Source: Mycobacterium adipatum (lineage in GTDB: Bacteria > Actinomycetota > Actinomycetes > Mycobacteriales > Mycobacteriaceae). Taken from it: a stretch of 64,000 nucleotides of DNA. Under the pieces are notes generated by a model. It saw only the letters and a program-made list of their open reading frames with translations, ran no database searches and was not told where the DNA came from. Positions 20,871 to 36,359 of the stretch are shown piece after piece. Where the stretch lies: positions 2,232,001 through 2,296,000 of the forward strand of contig NZ_CP015596.1 of NCBI RefSeq assembly GCF_001644575.1. Direction: 5' to 3'. The position numbers were made by a program, and so were the translations under genes. Within the stretch, counting starts at the first letter, position 1; each line of letters starts with the position of its first letter.

Positions 20871-22517
20871 ATGGCAGAGTTGACAATCTCGGCTGCTGAT
20901 ATCGAAGGTGCCATCGAGGGCTACGTGTCCTCGTTTTCCGCCGCCACCGAGCGGGAAGAGGTCGGCACCGTTGTCGATGCCGGTGACGGCATCGCCCACG
21001 TCGAGGGCCTGCCCTCGGTCATGACCCAGGAACTGCTGGAGTTCGAGGGCGGCGTGCTGGGCGTGGCGCTGAACCTCGACGAGCACAGCGTCGGCGCCGT
21101 GATCCTGGGTGATTTCAACAAGATCCAAGAGGGCCAGCAGGTCAAGCGGACCGGCGAGGTGCTCTCGGTCCCGGTCGGCGACGCCTTCCTCGGCCGCGTG
21201 GTCAACCCGCTGGGCCAGCCGATCGACGGCCAGGGCGACATCGCGTCTTCCGACCGCCGCGCGCTGGAACTGCAGGCCCCGTCGGTGGTGCAGCGCCAGG
21301 GCGTCGGCGAACCGCTGCAGACCGGTATCAAGGCCATCGACGCCATGACCCCGATCGGCCGCGGCCAGCGTCAGCTGATCATCGGCGACCGCAAGACCGG
21401 CAAGACCGCCGTGTGCGTCGACACGATCCTGAACCAGCGGCAGGCCTGGGAGACCGGTGACCCCAAGCAGCAGGTGCGCTGCGTGTACGTCGCGATCGGC
21501 CAGAAGGGCACCACGATCGCCTCGGTGAAGCGCGCGCTCGAAGAGGGTGGCGCGATGGAGTACACCACCATCGTCGCGGCCCCGGCCTCCGACCCCGCCG
21601 GCTTCAAGTGGCTGGCCCCCTACACCGGTTCGGCCATCGGCCAGCACTGGATGTACGACGGCAAGCACGTCCTGATCGTCTTCGACGACCTGACCAAGCA
21701 GGCCGACGCCTACCGCGCCATCTCGCTGCTGCTGCGTCGCCCGCCGGGCCGCGAGGCGTTCCCCGGTGACGTCTTCTACCTGCACTCCCGGCTGCTGGAG
21801 CGTTGCGCGAAGCTGTCCGACGAACTCGGTGGCGGTTCGATGACGGGTCTGCCGATCATCGAGACCAAGGCCAACGACATCTCGGCGTTCATCCCGACCA
21901 ACGTCATCTCCATCACCGACGGTCAGTGCTTCCTGGAGTCCGACCTGTTCAACCAGGGCGTGCGCCCGGCCGTCAACGTCGGTGTGTCGGTGTCCCGCGT
22001 CGGTGGCGCCGCGCAGATCAAGGCGATGAAAGAGGTTGCGGGTTCGCTGCGTCTGGACCTGTCGCAGTACCGCGAGCTGGAGGCCTTCGCGGCCTTCGCC
22101 TCCGATCTGGACGCGGCCTCCAAGGCGCAGCTGGACCGCGGTGTGCGTCTGGTCGAGCTGCTCAAGCAGCCCCAGTACAGCCCGCTGGCCGTCGAGGACC
22201 AGGTCGTCGCGATCTTCCTGGGTACCCAGGGTCACCTGGATTCTGTTCCCGCCGAAGATGTTTCGCGCTTCGTCGACGAGCTGCTGGAGCACGTCAAGGC
22301 CAGCCACTCCGACATTCTCGACGGTATCCGGGAGACCAAGAAGCTCTCCGAGGAGGCCGACGCGAAGCTGGTCAGCGTCATCAACGACTTCAAGAAGGGC
22401 TTCTCGGCGAGTGACGGTAGCTCCGTCGTCAACGAGGCCGACTCCGAAGCTCTGGATCCCGAGGACCTGGAGAAGGAATCGGTCAAGGTCCGTAAGCCTG
22501 CTCCCAAGAAGGCCTAG
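20871..22517 (+). CDS. atpA: F1Fo ATP synthase subunit alpha
   Basis: A 548-residue non-catalytic nucleotide-binding F1 subunit. The Walker A motif GDRKTGKT is at 172-179, with the beta-barrel N-domain before it and the helical C-domain after. The last ~35 residues (from about 513, SASDGSSVV... to a Lys/Pro-rich end) are the mycobacterial C-terminal extension known to suppress ATP hydrolysis by contacting gamma. The ATG follows an AAGGTAGG-like site. Confidence 0.98.
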   Translation: MAELTISAADIEGAIEGYVSSFSAATEREEVGTVVDAGDGIAHVEGLPSVMTQELLEFEGGVLGVALNLDEHSVGAVILGDFNKIQEGQQVKRTGEVLSVPVGDAFLGRVVNPLGQPIDGQGDIASSDRRALELQAPSVVQRQGVGEPLQTGIKAIDAMTPIGRGQRQLIIGDRKTGKTAVCVDTILNQRQAWETGDPKQQVRCVYVAIGQKGTTIASVKRALEEGGAMEYTTIVAAPASDPAGFKWLAPYTGSAIGQHWMYDGKHVLIVFDDLTKQADAYRAISLLLRRPPGREAFPGDVFYLHSRLLERCAKLSDELGGGSMTGLPIIETKANDISAFIPTNVISITDGQCFLESDLFNQGVRPAVNVGVSVSRVGGAAQIKAMKEVAGSLRLDLSQYRELEAFAAFASDLDAASKAQLDRGVRLVELLKQPQYSPLAVEDQVVAIFLGTQGHLDSVPAEDVSRFVDELLEHVKASHSDILDGIRETKKLSEEADAKLVSVINDFKKGFSASDGSSVVNEADSEALDPEDLEKESVKVRKPAPKKA

Positions 22518-22524
22518 GTAACCA

Positions 22525-23454
22525 ATGGCAGCCACACTGCGCGAGCTACGCGGTCGTATCAAATCCGCTTCGTCGATCAAGAAGATCACGAAGGCCCAGG
22601 AGTTGATCGCCACGTCGCGAATCGCCAAGGCGCAGGCCCGGGTCGATGCGGCCCGGCCGTACAGCACCGAGATCACCAACATGCTCACCGAGCTGGCCAG
22701 TGCCAGCGCGCTGGATCACCCGTTGCTCGTCCCTCGGGAGAACCCCAAGCGGGCCGCCGTGCTGGTGGTGTCCTCGGATCGCGGGCTGTGCGGTGGCTAC
22801 AACGCCAACGTACTGCGCCGCGCGGAGGAACTCTTCTCGTTGCTGCGTGAAGAGGGCAAGTCGCCAGTGCTCTACGTCATCGGCCGGAAGGCATTGGGCT
22901 ACTACAGCTTCCGCCAGCGCGATGTCGTGGAGTCGTGGACCGGCTTTTCCGAGCGTCCCACCTACGAGAACGCCAAGGAGATCGCCGACACGTTGGTGAC
23001 AGCCTTCATGTCCGGCGCCGACGACGACGGTGACGATGGCGGTGCCGACGGCATCCTGGGCGTCGACGAGATCCACATCGTGTCGACGGAGTTCCGGTCG
23101 ATGCTGTCGCAGACCGCGGCGGCGTTGCGGATTGCCCCGATGGTCGTCGAGTACGTGGGCGACGAGCAGCCCGAGGACGGACCGCGCACGCTGTTCTCCT
23201 TCGAGCCGAACGCCGAGACACTGTTCGACGCGCTGCTGCCGCGCTACATCGCCACCCGCGTGTACGCCGCATTGCTGGAGGCGGCCGCCTCGGAGTCGGC
23301 TTCGCGCCGGCGTGCGATGAAGTCGGCCACCGACAACGCCGACGATCTGATCAAGGCACTCACGTTGGCGGCCAACCGCGAGCGCCAGGCGCAGATCACC
23401 CAGGAAATCAGCGAGATCGTCGGTGGCGCCAACGCGCTGGCCGACGCCAAGTAA
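22525..23454 (+). CDS. atpG: F1Fo ATP synthase subunit gamma
   Basis: A 309-residue central-shaft subunit with N- and C-terminal coiled-coil helices ([25 protein letters not shown] at the start, [19 protein letters not shown] at the end) around a globular domain with [10 protein letters not shown]. An acidic loop rich in Asp and Gly at about 168-183 ([11 protein letters not shown]) is the mycobacterium-specific gamma insertion implicated in latency of ATP hydrolysis. It starts 7 bp after atpA. Confidence 0.97.
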   Translation: MAATLRELRGRIKSASSIKKITKAQELIATSRIAKAQARVDAARPYSTEITNMLTELASASALDHPLLVPRENPKRAAVLVVSSDRGLCGGYNANVLRRAEELFSLLREEGKSPVLYVIGRKALGYYSFRQRDVVESWTGFSERPTYENAKEIADTLVTAFMSGADDDGDDGGADGILGVDEIHIVSTEFRSMLSQTAAALRIAPMVVEYVGDEQPEDGPRTLFSFEPNAETLFDALLPRYIATRVYAALLEAAASESASRRRAMKSATDNADDLIKALTLAANRERQAQITQEISEIVGGANALADAK

Positions 23455-23463
23455 GCCCCGTAG

Positions 23464-24909
<1,446 letters not shown>

Positions 24910-24939
24910 CCGGTCTAGTGGTCCGAAAGGTGGTGTGGC

Positions 24940-25305
24940 ATGGCTGAACTGGACGTCGAGATCGTCGCCGTCGAGCGTGAGTTGTGGTCCGGCAAGGCCA
25001 CGTTCGTCTTCACCCGCACCACCGCGGGTGAGATCGGCATCCTGCCACGGCACATCCCGCTGGTGGCCCAGCTGGTCGACGACGCCATGGTGCGGGTCGA
25101 GCGTGAGGGTGAGGACGATCTGCGGATCGCCGTCGACGGTGGATTTCTTTCGGTGACCGAGAACGGCGTGAGTCTCCTCGTGGAGAACGCGCAGTTCGAG
25201 TCCGAGATCGATGTCGACGCGGCCAAGCGCGACGCCGAGTCCGAGGATCCGGCCACGGCAGCCTGGGGCCGTGCGCGGCTGCGCGCGGTCGGGCAGATCG
25301 ACTAG
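24940..25305 (+). CDS. atpC: F1Fo ATP synthase subunit epsilon
   Basis: A 121-residue subunit that couples gamma to the c-ring. The N-terminal beta-sandwich contains [16 protein letters not shown] and the VDGGFLSV turn. The C-terminal helical part is short compared with E. coli, as in other mycobacteria, where it gives limited hydrolysis inhibition. It is the last ATP synthase gene; a DUF2550 gene follows after 12 bp. Confidence 0.95.
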   Translation: MAELDVEIVAVERELWSGKATFVFTRTTAGEIGILPRHIPLVAQLVDDAMVRVEREGEDDLRIAVDGGFLSVTENGVSLLVENAQFESEIDVDAAKRDAESEDPATAAWGRARLRAVGQID

Positions 25306-25317
25306 TAGGCACCGCCG

Positions 25318-25761
25318 ATGAGCGCGTCCATGTTGTTCATGGTCGCGCTCGTCGGCGTTTTGCTGTTGGCGGTGGTCGCACTCGGCTACCGGCTGTGGAA
25401 ATTGCGCCAGGTGGGCGGCACCGCCGCCATCCTGCGTGACTATCCCGCCGCGGGAGGCCAGGGTTGGCGCCACGGCGTGCTGCGCTACCGCGGTGGCGAG
25501 GCCGAGTTCTATCGGCTCTCCAGCGCCCGTTGGTGGCCGGACCGCCGGCTGAGCCGGCTTGGTCTCGAGGTCGTCGCGCGGCGTTCTCCGCGTGGCGACG
25601 AGTTCGACATCATGACCGAAGAGATCGTCATTCTGGAGCTGCGCGATGTCAGCCCCGAACGGGGGCGCGGCTATGAGGTGGCGCTGGACCGCGGTGCGTT
25701 GACAGCCTTCACCTCGTGGTTGGAATCCCGGCCCTCACCGCGGGCGCGGCGGCGGAATTAG
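25318..25761 (+). CDS. DUF2550 membrane-anchored protein
   Basis: A 147-residue protein of unknown function with one N-terminal transmembrane segment (about 4-24, MLFMVALVGVLLLAVVALGY) and a soluble basic domain. It corresponds to M. tuberculosis Rv1312, always downstream of atpC in mycobacteria, which suggests, but does not show, a link to ATP synthase or envelope. The start 12 bp after atpC implies operon membership. Its stop codon overlaps the stop of the convergent adenosyltransferase gene by 4 bp. Confidence 0.85.
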   Translation: MSASMLFMVALVGVLLLAVVALGYRLWKLRQVGGTAAILRDYPAAGGQGWRHGVLRYRGGEAEFYRLSSARWWPDRRLSRLGLEVVARRSPRGDEFDIMTEEIVILELRDVSPERGRGYEVALDRGALTAFTSWLESRPSPRARRRN

Positions 25762-26333
25762 GCCCGTTGCCCGCCGGGCTGCCACTTGACGTCGCCGTCC
25801 GGGTTGGCCACCCGCGACAGGATGAACAGCAGGTCGGACAGCCGGTTGAGGTACTTCGCCGGCAGGACGTTGATGGATTCGCCGTATTGGTCGACCGCCC
25901 GCCAGGCCGATCGCTCGGCGCGGCGAGTGACCGTGCGCGCAACATGCAGTAGCGCCGACAGCGCGGTGCCGCCGGGCAGGATGAACGAGTCCAGCTTCGG
26001 CAGATTCTCGTTGAACTCATCGCACCAGCCTTCGAGGCGGTCGATGTAGTCCTGCCGGACGCGAAGCGGCGGGTACTCGGGGTTCTCGACCACCGGGGTG
26101 GACAGGTCGGCGCCGGCGTCGAACAGGTCGTTCTGGATCTGCAGCAAGACGTCGCGGGTCCGGGCATCGGGCCGGCCCAGCGACACCGCGACACCGATGG
26201 CCGCGTTGGCCTCATCGCAGTCGGCGTAGGCCTCCAGTCGTGCGTCGTTCTTGGAGACCCTGCTGAAGTCACTCAGCCCGGTGGTGCCATCGTCGCCGGT
26301 CCGGGTATAGATGCGGGTCAGGTGCACGGCCAT
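25758..26333 (-). CDS. pduO: Cob(I)alamin adenosyltransferase, PduO type
   Basis: A 191-residue trimeric ATP:corrinoid adenosyltransferase that makes adenosylcobalamin, the cofactor of methylmalonyl-CoA mutase. The N-terminal IYTRTGDDGTTGLSDFSRVSK loop binds ATP, and the RRAERSAW and NRLSDLLFILSR helices are the signature active-site segments. I chose the ATG at 26333; upstream in-frame sequence crosses the divergent murA promoter. Methylmalonyl-CoA epimerase is also encoded in this window, at 44.3 kb. Confidence 0.94.
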   Translation of the reverse strand: MAVHLTRIYTRTGDDGTTGLSDFSRVSKNDARLEAYADCDEANAAIGVAVSLGRPDARTRDVLLQIQNDLFDAGADLSTPVVENPEYPPLRVRQDYIDRLEGWCDEFNENLPKLDSFILPGGTALSALLHVARTVTRRAERSAWRAVDQYGESINVLPAKYLNRLSDLLFILSRVANPDGDVKWQPGGQRA

Positions 26334-26415
26334 GGTTAAACCGTACCGGTCAGGACGTTGCCGATGTGCGCGCAGTGTTCTGTAACCGGCGCATCCTCTG
26401 CTTACACTGGCCCGC

Positions 26416-27669
26416 GTGAGCGATCGATTCGTGGTGACGGGCGGAAGCCGGTTATCGGGTGAAGTCGCCGTCGGAGGAGCAAAGAACAGCGTGCTCAAGC
26501 TGATGGCGGCAACGCTGCTGGCCGAGGGCACCAGCACGATCACCAATTGTCCCGACATCCTCGACGTTCCCCTGATGGCGGAGGTGCTGCGCGGCCTGGG
26601 CGCGACGGTCGAGCTCGACGGATCGACGGTCCGGATCACCTCGCCGGATGAGGTCAAGTACGACGCGGACTTCGCCGCGGTCCGGCAGTTCCGCGCTTCG
26701 GTGTGTGTGCTGGGCCCGCTGGTGGGTCGAGGCAAGCGCGCCAAGGTGGCTCTTCCGGGCGGCGATGCGATCGGTTCGCGTCCGTTGGACATGCACCAGT
26801 CCGGTCTGCGTCAGCTCGGTGCCCGCTGCAACATCGAACACGGTTGTGTGGTCGCCGAGGCCGACCATCTGCGTGGCGCGGAGATCCAGTTGGAGTTCCC
26901 GTCGGTGGGCGCGACCGAGAACATCCTGATGGCGGCGGTGCTCGCCGAAGGTGTGACGACGATCCACAATGCGGCGCGCGAACCCGATATCGCCGACATC
27001 TGCACGATGCTCAACGAGATGGGCGCGCAGGTGTCCGGCGCCGGTTCGTCGACGTTGACCATCACCGGGGTGGATCGGCTCTATCCCACCGAGCACCGGG
27101 TGATCGGGGATCGCATCGTGGCGGCGACCTGGGGGATCGCCGCAGCGATGACCCGTGGGGATATCTCGGTGACGGGCGTGGACCCCGCACACTTGCAGTT
27201 GGTGCTGCACAAGTTGCACGACGCCGGCGCCACCGTGACTCAGCACGACAACGGATTCCGCGTGGTCCAGTACGAGCGGCCGAAGGCGGTCAACGTCGCC
27301 ACCCTGCCGTTCCCAGGGTTTCCGACGGACCTGCAGCCGATGGCGATCGGGCTGGCCTGCATCGCCGAAGGCACGTCCATGATCACCGAGAACGTGTTCG
27401 AAGCGCGGTTCCGGTTCGTCGAGGAAATGATCCGGTTGGGTGCCGATGCACGCACCGACGGGCACCACGCCGTCGTGCGCGGTCTGCCGCAGCTGTCGAG
27501 TGCACCGGTGTGGGCGTCCGATATCCGGGCCGGCGCGGGCTTGGTGCTCGCCGGCCTGGTCGCCGATGGCGATACCGAGGTGCACGACGTCTACCACATC
27601 GATCGGGGCTACCCCTTGTTCGTGGAGAATCTGGTCAGTCTGGGTGCCGAGGTCGAGCGGGTAACCTGA
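26416..27669 (+). CDS. murA: UDP-GlcNAc 1-carboxyvinyltransferase
   Basis: A 417-residue enzyme catalysing the first committed peptidoglycan step, transfer of enolpyruvate from PEP to UDP-GlcNAc. It is a two-domain EPSP-synthase-like fold, with N-terminal [19 protein letters not shown]. In the active-site loop [12 protein letters not shown] the usual cysteine is Asp (D117), the natural mycobacterial substitution that makes MurA insensitive to fosfomycin. It starts at GTG 26416. The rRNA promoters begin within 50 bp of its stop, the classical mycobacterial rrnA position. Confidence 0.97.
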   Translation: MSDRFVVTGGSRLSGEVAVGGAKNSVLKLMAATLLAEGTSTITNCPDILDVPLMAEVLRGLGATVELDGSTVRITSPDEVKYDADFAAVRQFRASVCVLGPLVGRGKRAKVALPGGDAIGSRPLDMHQSGLRQLGARCNIEHGCVVAEADHLRGAEIQLEFPSVGATENILMAAVLAEGVTTIHNAAREPDIADICTMLNEMGAQVSGAGSSTLTITGVDRLYPTEHRVIGDRIVAATWGIAAAMTRGDISVTGVDPAHLQLVLHKLHDAGATVTQHDNGFRVVQYERPKAVNVATLPFPGFPTDLQPMAIGLACIAEGTSMITENVFEARFRFVEEMIRLGADARTDGHHAVVRGLPQLSSAPVWASDIRAGAGLVLAGLVADGDTEVHDVYHIDRGYPLFVENLVSLGAEVERVT

Positions 27670-27713
27670 TCTGAGACGGCCGTACCGGATCTTCAGGCCG
27701 TTGACCTGCGGAC

Positions 27714-27743
27714 TTGACTTCGCAACGTCCTTGGCTCTAATCT
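27714..27743 (+). promoter_or_regulatory. rrn promoter 1
   Basis: TTGACT (27714-27719) and TAATCT (27738-27743) with an 18-bp spacer form a good SigA-type promoter 45 bp after the murA stop and about 320 bp upstream of 16S. It matches the multiple-promoter arrangement of the rrnA operon of fast growers. Confidence 0.65.
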
Positions 27744-27778
27744 TCTGAAGTCGCCGCGGAGACGCGAGACAGAGAAGC

Positions 27779-27807
27779 TTGACTCGCCAGACAAGATAGT
27801 TTAGGCT
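27779..27807 (+). promoter_or_regulatory. rrn promoter 2 (conserved proximal promoter)
   Basis: TTGACT (27779-27784), a 17-bp spacer and TAGGCT (27802-27807) lie just upstream of the conserved leader. The position matches the proximal promoter shared by mycobacterial rrn operons. Confidence 0.7.
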
Positions 27808-27856
27808 GGTGAGGTTGCCCCGAATCGGGCAGCTTCGACAAAATCAAGCCTGTTGT

Positions 27857-27880
27857 TTGAGAACTCAATAGTGTGTTTGG
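27857..27880 (+). promoter_or_regulatory. rRNA leader antitermination element (boxB/boxA-like)
   Basis: TTGAGAACTCAA (27857-27868) is self-complementary and is followed by GTGTGTTTGG, the conserved mycobacterial rRNA leader sequence that resembles boxB plus boxA of NusA/NusB-dependent antitermination. The remaining leader (to about 28036) is T-rich and holds no gene. Confidence 0.6.
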
Positions 27881-28036
27881 TGGTTTTTGTTTGTTGTTTT
27901 TGGCCACTCATTTGGGGGGATTCCCGTCTCCTTGAGTTGGTGGGTGGCTGTATTTTTGATGCCAGTTTTGGTGTCTTTTGTTTGGATATCGGATTTTTCC
28001 GAATGTGAATTCACCTGACTTTTTGGGTTGGGTTGT

Positions 28037-33088
<5,052 letters not shown>

Positions 33089-33268
33089 ACCCCACCCTGT
33101 GGGGTAGCAGACAAAACCGTGTAAGAAAAAAATTGACGCACAAACGCGCTTGCAACCACACATCCACACCATCGGACACGTATCAACCAGAAATGGTCGA
33201 CACACTCCACCACCAAAACACACTCCCCCCACACGCGTGTGGGGGCACCCAGAAAAGGGTGAATAAAG
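33089..33268 (+). other. 23S-5S spacer with processing stem
   Basis: 180 bp without a gene. It contains a perfect 20-bp palindrome at 33226-33245 (CCCCCACACG and its complement) and a CCCCA...TGGGG stem just after 23S (about 33090-33104). These are probably RNase III processing structures; the site is purely structural by inspection. Confidence 0.6.
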
Positions 33269-33382
33269 TTACGGCGGCCATAGCGGCAGGGAAACGCCCG
33301 GTCCCATCCCGAACCCGGAAGCTAAGCCTACCAGCGCCAATGATACTACCCAACAGGGTGGAAAAGTAGGACACCGCCGAAC
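33269..33382 (+). rRNA. rrf: 5S ribosomal RNA
   Basis: About 114 nt from TTACGGCGGCCATAGCGGC to the pairing 3' end ACACCGCCGAAC, with the conserved CGGTCCCATCCCGAACCCGG loop B/C region. It closes the rrn operon and is followed within about 10 bp by a strong terminator. Confidence 0.97.
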
Positions 33383-33393
33383 ACACATTAAGA

Positions 33394-33429
33394 CCCGAGC
33401 CCCCCAAACACACATTTGGGGGGCTCGGG
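33394..33429 (+). terminator. rrn operon intrinsic terminator
   Basis: The 15-bp arms CCCGAGCCCCCCAAA (33394-33408) and TTTGGGGGGCTCGGG (33415-33429) pair perfectly around a 6-nt loop, followed by a modestly T-rich stretch. It is the strongest hairpin in the window and also shields the convergent ogt gene. Confidence 0.85.
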
Positions 33430-33476
33430 CATTTGTGCTTTGTCTGGAAGACGACAATTCGTAATTCACGCCTGGA

Positions 33477-33974
33477 TCAGTCGAATAACGCTAATTCTGA
33501 GCGACTCTTTTCCATATCCAATAGCAGTCTTTTGCGATTCAGGCCGCCGCCATAACCGGTAAGGCTGCCGTTGGCCCCGATAACGCGATGGCACGGGACG
33601 ATGATGCCGATCGGATTATGTCCATTCGCCAAACCCACCGCGCGGAATGCGGTCGGGGAGCCGACCTGCACTGCGATCTCGCCGTAGGTTCTGGTCTCGC
33701 CGTAGGGAATCGTCAGCAGGGCGTCCCACACGCGGCGCTGAAACGGTGTTCCGCCGAATTGCAGGTCCAGGTCGAACTCGGTGAGCGTGCCTGCAAAGTA
33801 CGCCGTCAGCTGCTCGACCGCCTCGGGGAAGGCCGATTCGTCGGACTGCCAGCCGTGCCGGCTCGGCTCATAGGTCTGGTCTTCCATCCGCAGATGCTCC
33901 AATCGACCGCCCGCGCCGGCCAGCGTCAACAGCCCCACCGGGCTGTCCATGGTTCGGTACTGCATGCCTGTCAT
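33477..33974 (-). CDS. ogt: Methylated-DNA-protein cysteine methyltransferase
   Basis: A 165-residue O6-alkylguanine DNA alkyltransferase that accepts the methyl or alkyl group on its own cysteine once. The active site PCHRV gives acceptor C128, with upstream GETRTYGEIA and the DNA-binding FRAVGLANGHNPI helix. The ATG at 33974 overlaps the alkA stop (ATGA), so it is coupled to the adaptive-response regulator/glycosylase upstream. It is convergent to the rRNA operon. Confidence 0.96.
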   Translation of the reverse strand: MTGMQYRTMDSPVGLLTLAGAGGRLEHLRMEDQTYEPSRHGWQSDESAFPEAVEQLTAYFAGTLTEFDLDLQFGGTPFQRRVWDALLTIPYGETRTYGEIAVQVGSPTAFRAVGLANGHNPIGIIVPCHRVIGANGSLTGYGGGLNRKRLLLDMEKSRSELALFD

Positions 33975-35470
33975 CGTGTCTCCTGCTTGGTCGGTCGTGG
34001 CGGCCACTCGTTGACGGCATGGTCGAGCGCGGTCCACAGATGTTGTGTCACATAAGCCCGCCACGGGCGCCACCGGGCGCTGTGCTCGAGCAGGGCGTCC
34101 GAGGCGGTGGGCAGACCGACGGCCTTGGCGGCCGCTCGTACGCCGAGATCGGTGACCGGGAACGCGTCGGGGTCGCCGAATCCGCGCATGGCGATCACCT
34201 CGGTGGTCCACGGGCCGATTCCGGGGAGCTTGCCCAGTTGTGCCCTGGCGGTGTTCCAGTCGGCGCCGGCGTCCACCTCGACGTCGCCGGCAGCCAGCGC
34301 GGCGATCAGGGTGGTCAGGGTGCGGCGGCGTGAAGCCGGCATGGCCAGCCGGTTCGGGTCCAGGGCGGTCAACTGCTCGGTCGAGGGAAAGACATGGGTC
34401 AGGCCGCCGTCGGGGGTGGCCAGCGGCGTGCCGTGGGCCTGCACCAGCCGTCCCGCATGGGTACGGGCTGCCTTGACGGAGACCTGCTGGCCGAGCACCA
34501 CGCGCACCGCCAACTCCGCCTCGTCGACGGTGCGCGGTATGCGCTGGCCGGGCGCCTTGGCCACCACCGCACTCAGATGCGGGTCCTGGCTCAGCGCGTC
34601 CACCACGGCCGTGGGATCGGCGTCCAGATCCAGCAGCCGCCGGCAGCGCGCGATCGCGGCGGACAGGTCCCGGAAGTCCTCGATGATCAACCGACACTGC
34701 ACATGGTCGGGGTGCGGCGTCAGCGCCACCACCCCCGAACCGGACGGCAGGCGCAGAGTGCGCCGGTAAGCACCGTCGCGGACCTCCTCCACACCGGGCA
34801 CCGCGCTGGCCGCGAGATGTCCGAACAGCCCCTCATAGGAGAACGGTGCCCGCACCGGTAGGCGCAGCGACAACACGTCTGTGCCGACCCGCTCCGCGGC
34901 GTCCCGGCTGTGGGCACGCTGCCGCAGCGCAGTGGGGGTGAGCGCACTGACCGTCCGCACGGTCTCGTTGAACTGCCGGATACTGCTGAAACCCGCGGCG
35001 AATGCCACATCGCTGAACGGCAGGTCGGTGGTCTCGATCAGTACCCGCGCGGTTTGACTGCGTTGGGCCCGGGCCAGCGCGAGTGGATTGGCACCCACCT
35101 CGGCCTGCAGCAGGCGCTCCAGTTGGCGGGTGGTGTATCCCAGGCGGTCTGCGAGCCCGGTCACCCCGCAACGGTCCACCGTGCCGTCGGCGATCAATCG
35201 CATTGCCCGGGCCACCACGTCGCCGCGGACGTTCCACTCCGGGGAGCCGGGTGAAGCGTCCGGACGGCAGCGCTTACAGGCCCGGAAGCCGGCCTTCTGC
35301 GCCGCCGCGGCGGTCGGATAGAACTCCATGTTCCGGGCCAGCGGTGGCCGCACCGGGCAGCTGGGCCGGCAATAGATGCCGGTGCTGAGTACGGCGGTGA
35401 CGAACCAGCCGTCGAACCGCGCGTCCTTGGACTGGACCGCCCGGTAGCAGCTGTCGAAATCGTCGTGCAT
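33971..35470 (-). CDS. alkA: Ada-AlkA fusion: methylphosphotriester-responsive regulator and 3-methyladenine glycosylase
   Basis: A 499-residue fusion. Residues about 1-75 form the Ada zinc/methyl-acceptor domain with C34, C38, C65 and C68 (YCRPSC, CKRC); C34 aligns with E. coli Ada C38. An AraC-type HTH pair follows (about 85-185), then the AlkA DNA glycosylase with helix-hairpin-helix LPGIGPWTTE and a catalytic Asp in FPVTDLG. It senses methylated phosphotriesters, activates its own operon and excises alkylated bases. I chose the ATG at 35470, preceded by AAGGGTGAAG; an in-frame ATG at 35503 adds 11 residues. It is coupled to ogt. Confidence 0.94.
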   Translation of the reverse strand: MHDDFDSCYRAVQSKDARFDGWFVTAVLSTGIYCRPSCPVRPPLARNMEFYPTAAAAQKAGFRACKRCRPDASPGSPEWNVRGDVVARAMRLIADGTVDRCGVTGLADRLGYTTRQLERLLQAEVGANPLALARAQRSQTARVLIETTDLPFSDVAFAAGFSSIRQFNETVRTVSALTPTALRQRAHSRDAAERVGTDVLSLRLPVRAPFSYEGLFGHLAASAVPGVEEVRDGAYRRTLRLPSGSGVVALTPHPDHVQCRLIIEDFRDLSAAIARCRRLLDLDADPTAVVDALSQDPHLSAVVAKAPGQRIPRTVDEAELAVRVVLGQQVSVKAARTHAGRLVQAHGTPLATPDGGLTHVFPSTEQLTALDPNRLAMPASRRRTLTTLIAALAAGDVEVDAGADWNTARAQLGKLPGIGPWTTEVIAMRGFGDPDAFPVTDLGVRAAAKAVGLPTASDALLEHSARWRPWRAYVTQHLWTALDHAVNEWPPRPTKQETR

Positions 35471-35541
35471 GTCTTCACCCTTACACCCGGGCGCCGACAT
35501 CACTGGCGGAAAACCGACATCGATGTGACGGTGTCTGGCGC

Positions 35542-36129
35542 CTAGTCTCTGGCGGTGGCGCGGATGCCGGCCAACACGACGCTGACGATCCGCTCGACAT
35601 CTGCGCGGGTCACCGGCCGGCTGCCCCGGTCGACGATGAGATGTACCGGACCGGAGATCATCTCGCCGAGAAACGCGCTGTCCACCGAAGGCAGTTCACC
35701 ACGTTCGACGGCAGTGTCGACCCGCTGCTGCATGGCCGCTACCCGCAGCTCCAGCACCTTGGCGAGCGTTGCGATGGTGGAGTGGCGCGCCGGCTGGAGG
35801 GCGTGCGCGAGCGTCCGTCCGAACGGTGTCTGCAGCGCATTGGCAAGCGACAACAGGTAGTCGGCCAAATCGTGGTCGATGTCCCCGGTGTCGGCGATGG
35901 ACGCCAGATCCTCCACGTAGTGGATCAGGGATTCGACCACCAACGCCTCACGGTCGGGCCAGTTCCGGTAAACGCTGGTCTTGTGTACGCCCGCCAGTTC
36001 GGCGACATCCTCATAGCGGAAGTGGTCGATGCCGTCGCGCGCAACGAGTTCGGCTGTCGCCGTGAGGATCTGGTTCCTGACTCGCGCACTGCGTCCGCCC
36101 GGGCGGCGCGCGGCCGGCTCGTCGGCCAA
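35542..36129 (-). CDS. TetR-family regulator divergent from MFS transporter
   Basis: A 195-residue protein with an N-terminal TetR HTH (ILTATAELVARDGI ... VAELAGVHKTSVYRNWPDRE, residues about 20-65) and a C-terminal domain of the TetR_C_33-like type. The TTG start at 36129 has a GAGGGTGAGC ribosome site; no ATG or GTG fits. It is divergent from a drug-efflux-type MFS gene, with an inverted repeat between them, so repression of the pump is the likely role. Confidence 0.9.
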   Translation of the reverse strand: MADEPAARRPGGRSARVRNQILTATAELVARDGIDHFRYEDVAELAGVHKTSVYRNWPDREALVVESLIHYVEDLASIADTGDIDHDLADYLLSLANALQTPFGRTLAHALQPARHSTIATLAKVLELRVAAMQQRVDTAVERGELPSVDSAFLGEMISGPVHLIVDRGSRPVTRADVERIVSVVLAGIRATARD

Positions 36130-36214
36130 AGCTCACCCTCCTGTCGCCCGGTCATCGATTGTGGCGACCCCCGCCGTTGCGGTGCAACCCATCCGCGGGT
36201 AGCTTCATTCTAAA

Positions 36215-36229
36215 GCAACAAACTGTTGC
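36215..36229. promoter_or_regulatory. Operator-like inverted repeat between tetR and MFS gene
   Basis: GCAACA (36215-36220) and TGTTGC (36224-36229) are exact reverse complements with a 3-bp centre, extending imperfectly to 36212-36232. It lies in the AT-richer divergent promoter and is a candidate TetR site. Confidence 0.55.
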
Positions 36230-36359
36230 GTTAAGGCCTCGGGGGTGTCGGTGCGGAACACGGCGGGCGCGGATCAGGTCCACAAGGCGCCACCGACCCG
36301 CGAGAACCCGCGGTGAGTCTTCAACGTCACTGGACCGGGCGGCTGCCCTGTGGGCGGCG

